Source: JABSSA01 sp039960995
GTDB taxonomy: Bacteria; Pseudomonadota; Alphaproteobacteria; Rhodobacterales; Rhodobacteraceae
DNA length: 64,000 nt
Direction of reading: 5' to 3'
Assembly: GCA_039960995.1 (NCBI GenBank)
Contig: JBDVKF010000085.1
Coordinates: 1-64,000 of the forward strand
In this document: piece after piece, positions 34,624-41,476 of the stretch
How the letters are laid out: every line of letters starts with the position of its first letter
How positions within the stretch are numbered: the stretch's first letter is position 1
Translations under genes and position numbers: made by a program
The notes under the pieces: model-generated
The model's database searches: none
The model's input: the letters and a program-made list of their open reading frames with translations, nothing else
Told to the model about the DNA's origin: nothing

Positions 34624-36969
34624 ATGAGCAGTTACGATGAAAATGATGCCTTTGAAGGGGCTTCCTTAGGCGCGCGCGCAATGGCCGCGCGCCCGGCACC
34701 TTATTTGGATGGGTTGAACGAAGCGCAACGCACTGCTGTCGAACAAATCGATGGCCCGGTCTTGATGCTGGCCGGGGCAGGAACCGGCAAAACGCGGGCG
34801 TTGACCGCAAGAATTGTTCATTTGCTCAATACAGGGCGCGCGCGACCCAATGAAATATTAGCTGTGACGTTCACCAACAAAGCGGCGCGCGAAATGAAAA
34901 ACCGCGTCGGTTCTATGTTGGGGCATTCGATTGAAGGGGTGCCATGGCTTGGCACATTCCATGCGATTTGCGTGAAATTGTTGCGACGCCATGCTGAATT
35001 GGCAGGGCTCAAATCAAATTTCACCATTTTGGATACGGATGATCAGTTGCGATTGCTCAAGCAATTGATCAGAGCGGCCAATATTGACGACAAACGCTGG
35101 CCTGCGCGCCAACTGTCCTCGGTGATTGATGGTTGGAAAAACCGCGCCCTGGCACCTGATGCGGTTCCTGCGGCGGATGCCGGAGCTTACAACCACAAAG
35201 GTGTTGAGCTTTATGCGCAATATCAAACCCGGTTAAAAGAACTGAATGCTGTCGATTTTGGCGATCTGCTTTTGCACATGGTGCATATTTTCCAGACGCA
35301 CGACGACATCCTCAAGCAATATCAACGCTGGTTCGCCTATATTCTGGTGGACGAATACCAAGATACCAACGTCGCACAATATCTGTGGCTGCGTCTTTTG
35401 GCAGGGGGTCACAAGAACATCTGCTGCGTTGGTGACGATGATCAGTCGATCTATGGCTGGCGTGGGGCCGAAGTGGGGAACATCTTGCGGTTCGAAAAAG
35501 ATTTTCCGGGCGCGCATGTCGTGCGGTTGGAACAAAACTATCGCTCGACCCCGCATATTTTGGCGGCAGCATCGAATGTCATCGCTGGAAACGAAGGCCG
35601 TCTGGGCAAGACTCTTTGGACCGATAAAAACGAGGGCGAAAAGGTTCGCTTGATCGGCCATTGGGACGGTGAAGAAGAAGCGCGTTGGATCGGCGATGAA
35701 ATCGAGGCGTCGCAATCTGGCACGCGCGGCGTTCGCCCGATGTCATTAGACGACATGGCGATCTTGGTGCGTGCCTCGCATCAGATGCGCGCGTTTGAGG
35801 ACCGGTTTTTGACAATTGGACTGCCCTACAAAGTGATTGGCGGCCCGCGGTTTTATGAACGCTTGGAAATTCGTGATGCGATGGCCTATTTCCGCGTCGT
35901 TGTTTCACCCGATGATGATTTAGCGTTCGAGCGTATCGTGAACACGCCCAAGCGCGGGTTGGGCGACAAAGCGCAGCAAACGATGCAGAGATTGGCGCGC
36001 GAAAACGGGGTCAGCCTGATTGAAGGCGCGCGCATTGCCTTGGAACAAGGCGCGATCAAAGGGAAGGGGGCCACCGAACTGCGGTCGTTGGTCGAACAGC
36101 TTTGGCGGTGGGGCAATCTGGTGGGTGCCAAGGATCTCAGCCATGTGGAGCTGGCAGAACAGATTCTGGACGAATCCGGTTACACGTTGATGTGGCAAAA
36201 CGATAAAACACCCGAAGCACCGGGACGGTTGGAAAACCTGAAAGAATTGGTTGGTCAGCTCGACAATTTCGAAAACCTAACTGGCTTTTTAGAACATGTC
36301 AGTCTGGTGATGGACAATGAAAAGGGCGGTGACGAAGCCAGAGTGTCGATCATGACGCTGCATGCCGCCAAAGGATTGGAATTTCCAATGGTGTTTTTGC
36401 CTGGTTGGGAAGACGGTCTTTTCCCCTCGCAACGGTCCATGGATGAAAGCGGGAATAAAGGTCTCGAGGAAGAACGGCGATTGGCTTACGTGGGAATCAC
36501 GCGAGCAGAAGAGGTGTGCACCATCACTTTTGCGGCGAACCGGCGTATTTTTGGGCAATGGCAATCGGCGCTAAATTCCCGCTTTATCGATGAGCTGCCA
36601 GAAGAACATGTCGACATCCTAACGCCTCCTGGCCTTTATGGCGGTGGATATGGTGCGGCCGCGCCAAGCCATTCAACGCTTCATGATCGCGCAGCCGATG
36701 CGAATGTTTACAATTCGCCGGGCTGGAAACGTCTACAGTCGCGGTCAGGGCAACGGCCCATCAGCCAACCCAAAGAATCCAAGGCGCAAGTGATCGATCT
36801 TGATGCGGTTTCAAGCTTTACTATGGGCGAACGCGTGTTCCATCAGAAATTTGGCTATGGGAGCATTATTGGAATTGAAGGCGATAAGCTGGAAATAGAA
36901 TTTGAAAAAGCCGGGACTAAAAAGGTCGTATCGCGCTTTATTTCGTCCAGCGACGATATTCCATTTTGA
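34624..36969 (+). CDS. uvrD: ATP-dependent DNA helicase UvrD/PcrA (superfamily 1A)
   Basis: 781 residues, full length. Helicase motifs in order: I AGAGTGKT at 50-57 (Lys56), Ia TFTNKAAREM, II DEYQDTN, III GDDDQSIYGWRGAE, IV QNYRST, V VSIMTLHAAKGLEFP and VI ERRLAYVGITRA. The C-terminal Tudor-like domain (GERVFHQKFGYGSIIGIEGDKLEIEFEKAGTKKV) contacts RNA polymerase in relatives. It unwinds DNA 3' to 5' during mismatch and nucleotide excision repair. Monocistronic. Confidence 0.95.
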   Translation: MSSYDENDAFEGASLGARAMAARPAPYLDGLNEAQRTAVEQIDGPVLMLAGAGTGKTRALTARIVHLLNTGRARPNEILAVTFTNKAAREMKNRVGSMLGHSIEGVPWLGTFHAICVKLLRRHAELAGLKSNFTILDTDDQLRLLKQLIRAANIDDKRWPARQLSSVIDGWKNRALAPDAVPAADAGAYNHKGVELYAQYQTRLKELNAVDFGDLLLHMVHIFQTHDDILKQYQRWFAYILVDEYQDTNVAQYLWLRLLAGGHKNICCVGDDDQSIYGWRGAEVGNILRFEKDFPGAHVVRLEQNYRSTPHILAAASNVIAGNEGRLGKTLWTDKNEGEKVRLIGHWDGEEEARWIGDEIEASQSGTRGVRPMSLDDMAILVRASHQMRAFEDRFLTIGLPYKVIGGPRFYERLEIRDAMAYFRVVVSPDDDLAFERIVNTPKRGLGDKAQQTMQRLARENGVSLIEGARIALEQGAIKGKGATELRSLVEQLWRWGNLVGAKDLSHVELAEQILDESGYTLMWQNDKTPEAPGRLENLKELVGQLDNFENLTGFLEHVSLVMDNEKGGDEARVSIMTLHAAKGLEFPMVFLPGWEDGLFPSQRSMDESGNKGLEEERRLAYVGITRAEEVCTITFAANRRIFGQWQSALNSRFIDELPEEHVDILTPPGLYGGGYGAAAPSHSTLHDRAADANVYNSPGWKRLQSRSGQRPISQPKESKAQVIDLDAVSSFTMGERVFHQKFGYGSIIGIEGDKLEIEFEKAGTKKVVSRFISSSDDIPF

Positions 36970-37117
36970 GGGCGCTAAGATAAAGATGCCTGGTCTGTCC
37001 CTTCAATTAATTGGGGCAACTGATCACTTGGTCCAACGAAAAATTCTGGGCGCTGTAACGGCCAGGTTGAATCACACTGAGATTCATGTGCCGTTACGCA
37101 GTAATTTCACGGTTTTG

Positions 37118-37161
37118 GAAAAAAATAGGCGGTGACCCAAGGGAGGAGAGGGTCACCGCCT
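37118..37161 (-). terminator. Intrinsic terminator of the DUF1127-CcsR transcript
   Basis: The 11-bp stem of hairpin 5 followed by a run of seven T on the minus strand (complement of 37119-37125). This ends the operon that starts before 37561. Confidence 0.85.
37127..37161 (-). ncRNA. CcsR-like sRNA hairpin 5, also the terminator stem
   Basis: Eleven-pair stem AGGCGGTGACC/GGTCACCGCCT (37127-37137 with 37151-37161) with CTCCTCCCTT in the loop. On the minus strand it is followed at once by ATTTTTTT, so the last sRNA also ends transcription of the array. Confidence 0.85.
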
Positions 37162-37171
37162 TACACATCGA

Positions 37172-37196
37172 AAAGCTCAAGGGAGGAGAGAGCTTT
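37172..37196 (-). ncRNA. CcsR-like sRNA hairpin 4
   Basis: Seven-pair stem AAAGCTC/GAGCTTT (37172-37178 with 37190-37196); the loop contains CTCCTCCCTT. Confidence 0.78.
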
Positions 37197-37207
37197 CTGC
37201 GATGCCG

Positions 37208-37237
37208 TCCGCGCTATAAGGGAGGAGGACGCGCGGA
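37208..37237 (-). ncRNA. CcsR-like sRNA hairpin 3
   Basis: Seven-pair stem TCCGCGC/GCGCGGA (37208-37214 with 37231-37237); the loop contains CCTCCTCCCTT. Confidence 0.8.
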
Positions 37238-37251
37238 ATTCGAATTTAGTT

Positions 37252-37289
37252 GGTGGCGACCCCTAAGGGAGGAGGACGGAGCCGCCACC
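37252..37289 (-). ncRNA. CcsR-like sRNA hairpin 2
   Basis: Seven-pair stem GGTGGCG/CGCCACC (37252-37258 with 37283-37289); the loop contains CCTCCTCCCTT (37275-37265 on the minus strand). Confidence 0.8.
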
Positions 37290-37299
37290 GGATTACAGA

Positions 37300-37322
37300 C
37301 GCTTCAAGGGAGGAGAGAAGCG
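37300..37322 (-). ncRNA. CcsR-like sRNA hairpin 1 (DUF1127-proximal)
   Basis: First in transcript order on the minus strand. CGCTTC/GAAGCG stem (37300-37305 with 37317-37322) exposes CTCCTCCCTT in the loop. Confidence 0.8.
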
Positions 37323-37339
37323 CCTGATTCCTAAAACTT

Positions 37340-37561
37340 TTATTTGCCTTTAGAACCGTAGGCAGCTTCCCACGCTATGCGACGAATTTCGCTGCGATTG
37401 ATGCCTAGGTCTGCAAGATCATGCGTCGACAACGCATGGAGTTCAGTGAATGTGGTACGGAAAACGCGGCGGTTGACCATATTTGTTTTCAAGTTTCGCA
37501 ATGCGGTACGGACACCGTCTAGATTGAAACCATTGCGCGTTGCGATGTTAACGTATGCCAT
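37340..37561 (-). CDS. DUF1127 small protein, CcaF1-like
   Basis: 73 residues, basic, with the DUF1127 pattern near the C-terminus (RVFRTTFTELHALSTHDLADLGINRSEIRRIAWEAAYG). In Rhodobacter sphaeroides a DUF1127 protein (CcaF1, RSP_6037) is encoded directly before the CcsR1-4 small RNAs, is cotranscribed with them under stress sigma factors, and acts as an RNA-binding protein in their maturation. The same order here, with CcsR-like hairpins starting 18 nt after the stop, supports the same role. Ribosome binding site CGAGG 5 nt before the ATG. Confidence 0.9.
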   Translation of the reverse strand: MAYVNIATRNGFNLDGVRTALRNLKTNMVNRRVFRTTFTELHALSTHDLADLGINRSEIRRIAWEAAYGSKGK

Positions 37562-37595
37562 TTTTACCTCGTATAAGTTCGCGTTGCTGTTGGCC

Positions 37596-37626
37596 TAATA
37601 TGTGTTAACTTTCTGCAATTGCACAA
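37596..37626 (-). promoter_or_regulatory. Possible stress-sigma promoter of the DUF1127-CcsR unit
   Basis: On the minus strand TTGTGC (37626-37621), an 18-nt spacer and CATATT (37602-37597) lie 35-65 nt before the DUF1127 start. The arrangement is compatible with an RpoH-type promoter, as known for the R. sphaeroides counterpart, but the match is only moderate. Confidence 0.3.
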
Positions 37627-37775
37627 TAGCGCATTTGGAAATGCTGCTATGCAGCAAGCGCAAGGCTCCGTTAGGGTGCCAATCAGAGGTAGTATTTGAT
37701 CAAATTGGCGACACCCTCTTGTGTCTGTCTCAAAATATGCCAGTTACCAATTAAGAATTTTCGGGAGGGACGCGG

Positions 37776-38849
37776 ATGGCCGTAACAAAAGAAGATGTGT
37801 TGCAGGCATTGACGAAAGTGGCCCTGCCGAATGGCAATGATATCGTGTCGCAGGATTTGATCCGGGCAATTCGTATTGATGCCGGGCAAGTGAATTTTGT
37901 TATCGAAGCGCCAACGCCAGAAGTTGCGGCGCAACTGGAACCTGTCCGCCAAGCCGCTGAAGCTGCAATCGCGCAGCTGGCTGATGTTGATCAAGTGCGC
38001 GTGGCACTGACCGCACATGGTCCCGCAGCAAAACCGAAAGACCCGCCAAGCCTGAAGATCGGTGGGCACCCCAAGCCACAAGAAGGGCCGACAAAACCCG
38101 CAGGCGTCCAACGCATCCTTGCTATTGCATCTGGTAAGGGTGGCGTGGGCAAATCCACAGTGTCTTCTAACCTCGCTGTGGCATTGGCCAAGCAGGGGCG
38201 TCGCGTTGGTTTGTTGGATGCGGATATCTATGGCCCGTCACAACCGCGTATGATGGGCATCAACAAGCGCCCGGCATCACCTGACGGCAAAACGATCATA
38301 CCATTGCATGCTCATGGCGTTACGTTGATGTCGATTGGGTTCATGTTGGAAGATGGCAAAGCTGTTGTATGGCGTGGACCAATGCTGATGGGGGCGTTGC
38401 AACAGATGTTAGGGCAGGTGCAGTGGGGCGAGCTGGACGTCCTGATCGTTGATCTGCCACCGGGAACGGGCGACGTGCAGCTGACCCTTTGTACAAAATC
38501 TGAACTGAGCGGCGCAATTGTGGTTTCGACCCCGCAGGATGTGGCGCTGATTGATGCGCGAAAAGCCATCGACATGTTTGCTACGCTCAAAACCCCTGTG
38601 CTGGGGTTGATCGAAAACATGTCTCAGTTCACCTGTCCGGATTGTGGTGCAACACATGATATCTTTGGCCAGGGTGGGGTTGCTGCAGAAGCCGAGGCTT
38701 TGAATGTCCCCTTGCTTGGGCAGTTGCCTATCGACCTTGAGACGCGATTGGCTGGCGACGGGGGCACTCCGATTGCTGCGGGCAGTGGCGCAATGGCCGA
38801 CGCGTATGCGCGCATTGCCGAGGGCCTAATCAAAGGCGGAATGGCCTAA
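37776..38849 (+). CDS. apbC: Mrp/ApbC-family iron-sulfur cluster carrier ATPase
   Basis: 357 residues. An N-terminal MIP18-like domain (1-80) is followed by the P-loop ATPase with deviant Walker A SGKGGVGKST (119-128) and the CxxC pair Cys287/Cys290 (FTCPDCG) that holds the bridging 4Fe-4S cluster between two subunits. It delivers Fe-S clusters to apo-proteins in the cytosol. GGGAGGGACGCGG provides a strong ribosome binding site. A hairpin about 75 nt after the stop probably ends the transcript. Confidence 0.95.
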   Translation: MAVTKEDVLQALTKVALPNGNDIVSQDLIRAIRIDAGQVNFVIEAPTPEVAAQLEPVRQAAEAAIAQLADVDQVRVALTAHGPAAKPKDPPSLKIGGHPKPQEGPTKPAGVQRILAIASGKGGVGKSTVSSNLAVALAKQGRRVGLLDADIYGPSQPRMMGINKRPASPDGKTIIPLHAHGVTLMSIGFMLEDGKAVVWRGPMLMGALQQMLGQVQWGELDVLIVDLPPGTGDVQLTLCTKSELSGAIVVSTPQDVALIDARKAIDMFATLKTPVLGLIENMSQFTCPDCGATHDIFGQGGVAAEAEALNVPLLGQLPIDLETRLAGDGGTPIAAGSGAMADAYARIAEGLIKGGMA

Positions 38850-38920
38850 CGTCGCTTGTTTCAAAATGGCTTTGCCGGAAGCTCTTGCTGTATGGGTGTG
38901 CGTTCCGGGCAAACGGCCAG

Positions 38921-38948
38921 GGCGGTTGGACTAGGAGTCCAACGCGCC
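38921..38948 (+). terminator. Strong hairpin after apbC
   Basis: GTTGGACT (38925-38932) pairs with AGTCCAAC (38936-38943) over AGG, extended by GGCG/CGCC with one bulged G. There is no T tract after it, so it is a probable but atypical terminator or a 3'-end stabiliser. Confidence 0.5.
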
Positions 38949-39003
38949 AAAGGCAACGGACAGCTTTCCAATCGCGCTTAGGACGTTAAAGCGATCAGCT
39001 GCA

Positions 39004-39040
39004 TGGGAAATCATGGAACTGGCTGCGGGAATGCGTGGGA
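39004..39040 (+). promoter_or_regulatory. MraZ-like boxes, distal cluster
   Basis: TGGGA at 39004 followed 10 bp later by TGGAA, and CGGGA at 39026 followed 10 bp later by TGGGA at 39036. This is the TGGGN-N5-TGGGN phasing bound by MraZ in other bacteria, partly degenerate. Confidence 0.4.
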
Positions 39041-39158
39041 AAGCGCATAGATTCGGCAAATATCTACGAATCGAACCTTATTTTCTTTGGGTTTCCGAGC
39101 AAGTGCGGTGGAACATATTGAGAACATTTTGACTGTTTTGTAGAATTCGCAAAAAATA

Positions 39159-39173
39159 TGGGAAACCATGGGA
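39159..39173 (+). promoter_or_regulatory. MraZ-like boxes, middle pair
   Basis: TGGGA-AACCA-TGGGA, two exact boxes with 10-bp period. Confidence 0.5.
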
Positions 39174-39329
39174 GCTTTCGGCACTGCGTGTTGATGATCT
39201 ATATGTAGTGTTTATTTAGACTTTGCCTACTATTTGGGCGATTTATATAGCTAATTTCTTGATTTTAGTCTTTGATTAGTGAGGTGATTGAGTCCTCTTT
39301 TCAGAAAGTCCTCAAAAAAATAGTTGCCA

Positions 39330-39354
39330 GCCCACGTTTTCCCATAGTATCCCT
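39330..39354 (-). promoter_or_regulatory. MraZ-like operator, proximal triple box
   Basis: On the minus strand AGGGA-TACTA-TGGGA-AAACG-TGGGC: three boxes at exact 10-bp spacing (CCC at 39331, 39341 and 39351 on the plus strand). It fits the triple TGGGN repeat by which MraZ represses its own dcw operon in other bacteria. It lies about 280 bp before the mraZ start. Confidence 0.6.
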
Positions 39355-39524
39355 GTTTACATCAGATGAGGACGAGCTGGGGCGCTAAACGACCCCGACA
39401 AAAATCAAAATAGGTTTCATACAGGCAGTTCGCATTCATCAGACCAAGAGATCCGGCGCGCGAGCGAGCAGACATCCCCCCAGGTGGCGCGCGCAGCTGG
39501 ACTACCCGCTCAGCGGGACGAGGG

Positions 39525-39560
39525 CGGCGAGTTGATCAGTGGCAGCAGATCAACTCGCCG
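39525..39560 (+). promoter_or_regulatory. 13-bp leader hairpin before mraZ
   Basis: CGGCGAGTTGATC (39525-39537) pairs perfectly with GATCAACTCGCCG (39548-39560) over a 10-nt loop. A shorter palindrome CCCGCT-c-AGCGGG lies just upstream. No T run follows, so it is not a standard terminator; a 5'-UTR stabiliser or regulatory fold is likely. Confidence 0.45.
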
Positions 39561-39635
39561 TTTCCATTTCAAGGCCATGAGGCCGTTGGAGAATAACAAT
39601 CGCGGGGGCGCGAGTAAACGTAGGGACGGACAGGC

Positions 39636-40139
39636 GTGGCACGCAGGTTCAGAGGTGAAAGTCACCATAAGGTGGACGCAAAGGGCAGGGTATCGATCCC
39701 AGCCTCGTTTCGCCGTGTCCTAGAGGTTTCCGATCCAAATTGGACCGATGGGCTTAGCCCTGAATTGGTCATTGTGTACGGAGATCACCGCCGCAAGTAC
39801 CTTGAATGCTATACAATGGAAGCGATCGAAGAGGTCGATGCAAAGATTGACACGCTTGCGCGGGGATCAATGCAGCGCAAAATGCTTCAACGGTTGTTCC
39901 ATGGTCAATCCTTCCCGACTTCTGTTGACGAAACAGGTCGATTGGTTTTGCCTGCAAAGTTGCGTGCAAAAATCGGTTTGGACAAAGAAGCGTTTTTTAT
40001 CGCCGCTGGCGATACCTTCCAGATTTGGAAGCCCGAAACCTATGAATCAGAAGAGCTGGCGGAAACCGAAGCTTGGTTGGATGATCTGCCAGAGGACGTT
40101 GACCCGCTTGTCTTTTTAGACGCCTCAGGGGAGGCCTAG
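39636..40139 (+). CDS. mraZ: Division/cell wall cluster repressor MraZ
   Basis: 167 residues from a GTG start (GTGGCACGCAGG) with AGGGACGGA upstream. Two AbrB-like halves: FRGESHHKVDAKGRVSIPASFR in the first and GQSFPTSVDETGRLVLPAKLRAKIGL in the second. MraZ binds phased TGGGN boxes before its own operon. The acidic C-terminal extension (ELAETEAWLDDLPEDVDPL) is longer than in E. coli. First gene of the dcw cluster; rsmH follows after 3 nt. Confidence 0.95.
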   Translation: MARRFRGESHHKVDAKGRVSIPASFRRVLEVSDPNWTDGLSPELVIVYGDHRRKYLECYTMEAIEEVDAKIDTLARGSMQRKMLQRLFHGQSFPTSVDETGRLVLPAKLRAKIGLDKEAFFIAAGDTFQIWKPETYESEELAETEAWLDDLPEDVDPLVFLDASGEA

Positions 40140-40142
40140 GCG

Positions 40143-41132
40143 ATGGCCGCCGGTGCAGCCGCGCAAAGTGCCCCGCATGTCCCTGTCTTGTTGCGTCCGT
40201 TGTTGGCGGCAGTGCAGCCGATCACAGGGCATTGGTTGGATGGCACGTTTGGGGCGGGCGGATACACGCGCGCATTTCTGGATGCTGGTGCTGAAACGCT
40301 TACGGCTGTTGACCGTGATCCCCTTGCTTTTGAAATGGCTAGCGCTTGGGCGCAGGAGTATGGCGCGCGACTTGTGGTGCAGCAGGGCACGTTTTCCAAA
40401 CTGGACGAATACGCAAGCAATCTTGACGGGGTTGTTCTGGATCTTGGTGTCAGCTCGATGCAATTGGATCAGGCGGATCGCGGGTTTTCCTTTCAAAAAG
40501 ACGGCCCCTTGGACATGCGGATGAGCCAGTCGGGCCCATCCGCTGCTGATTTGGTAAATGAGGCCAGCGAAGAGGCATTGGCCGATATCCTGTATCTGTT
40601 CGGCGAAGAACGGGCATCACGTCGTATCGCCAAAGCAATCGGGCGGGCACGATCTGAAGCCCCTTTGACCCGCACGCGTGACCTAGCCAAAGTGGTCGAA
40701 GGATGTTTGCCGCGGTCAAAGCCCGGACAGGCGCATCCGGCAACGCGCAGCTTTCAAGCCCTTCGTATTGCGGTGAACGACGAATATGGTGAGTTGTTTC
40801 AAGGCCTTATGGCGGCTGAGCGTGCATTGAAGCCTGGCGGGCAATTGGCGGTTGTGACATTTCATTCGGTTGAGGATCGCATGGTCAAACGGTTCTTTGC
40901 TGCGCGCAGTGGCAAGAGCCAGACAACAAATCGCTATGCGCCAGAGATCGAAAAAGAGCCACCGCAATTCACGATCAAGACGCGAAAAGCGGTTGGACCG
41001 GATGATGTCGAATTGGCTGAAAATCCACGCAGTCGATCGGCCAAGTTGCGGGTTGGCGTGCGCACTGATGCGCCAGCCGGAAGTATTGATGCCAAGTCTA
41101 TTGGAATGCCGATGTTAAGAGAGGCCAGATAA
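40143..41132 (+). CDS. rsmH: 16S rRNA (cytosine-1402-N4)-methyltransferase RsmH (MraW)
   Basis: 329 residues. N-terminal HVPVLLRPLLAAVQPITGHWLDGTFGAGGYTRAFLDAG contains the SAM site, followed by DLGVSSMQLDQADRGFSFQKDGPLDMRM and the C-terminal VTFHSVEDRMVKRFF and SRSAKLRV. It methylates C1402 of 16S rRNA in the P site. Its stop overlaps the ftsL start (TAATG). Confidence 0.97.
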   Translation: MAAGAAAQSAPHVPVLLRPLLAAVQPITGHWLDGTFGAGGYTRAFLDAGAETLTAVDRDPLAFEMASAWAQEYGARLVVQQGTFSKLDEYASNLDGVVLDLGVSSMQLDQADRGFSFQKDGPLDMRMSQSGPSAADLVNEASEEALADILYLFGEERASRRIAKAIGRARSEAPLTRTRDLAKVVEGCLPRSKPGQAHPATRSFQALRIAVNDEYGELFQGLMAAERALKPGGQLAVVTFHSVEDRMVKRFFAARSGKSQTTNRYAPEIEKEPPQFTIKTRKAVGPDDVELAENPRSRSAKLRVGVRTDAPAGSIDAKSIGMPMLREAR

Positions 41133-41476
41133 TGCGAACTTGTCTTTGCGTTTTGACCACTATTGCCGTGATTTGCCTAGCTTTTTGGGCATATCGTGAA
41201 AATTACGCGACGCAGGCCGCGTTGGACGACGCAGAAAATGTGCGCGCAGACATTCGCGCGGCGCATGCGCGTTTGGCGGTTCTGAAAGCGGAATGGGCCT
41301 ATTTGAATCGTCCAGATCGCTTGCGTGATCTGGCGGATTTGAACTTTGATCGATTGGGGCTTTTGCCATTTGCGCCCGAACAGTTCGGTCGTTTGGATGA
41401 GGTGTCTTACCCTCCGCAACCGTTGCCCCCGATTACTGATGCCGTTGAGTTGGCCGCACGGGAGGACGAACAATGA
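41132..41476 (+). CDS. ftsL: Cell division protein FtsL
   Basis: 114 residues. One N-terminal membrane helix (about 3-19), then a coiled-coil (YATQAALDDAENVRADIRAAHARLAVLKAEWAYLNRPDRL) and a C-terminal hydrophobic/proline segment. This is the bitopic FtsL/LytB-type septum protein, which partners FtsQ and FtsB to activate FtsWI. Identity rests on topology, the WAYLNRPDRLRDLA segment common to alphaproteobacterial FtsL, and position between rsmH and ftsI, with ATGA overlap to ftsI. Confidence 0.9.
   Translation: MRTCLCVLTTIAVICLAFWAYRENYATQAALDDAENVRADIRAAHARLAVLKAEWAYLNRPDRLRDLADLNFDRLGLLPFAPEQFGRLDEVSYPPQPLPPITDAVELAAREDEQ

Larger units (their letters stand above)
36970..37339 (-). other. 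Gene-free stretch carrying the CcsR-like hairpin array
   Basis: 370 bp between uvrD and the DUF1127 gene. The part 37113-37322 is fully accounted for by five tandem hairpins (listed separately); 36970-37112 shows no further feature. Confidence 0.7.
38850..39635. other. Long intergenic region before mraZ
   Basis: 786 bp without a gene. It holds a hairpin after apbC, three clusters of 10-bp-phased TGGGN boxes, and a structured mraZ leader (each listed separately). The part 39180-39330 is very AT-rich and probably contains the dcw promoter. Confidence 0.7.

Noticed and set aside
37127..37322. Regularly spaced AAGGGAGGAG repeats that could suggest a CRISPR array
   Set aside because: The repeats are only about 10 nt, each lies in the loop of its own hairpin, the spacers are complementary stem arms, and there are no cas genes. 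CcsR-type sRNAs explain everything.
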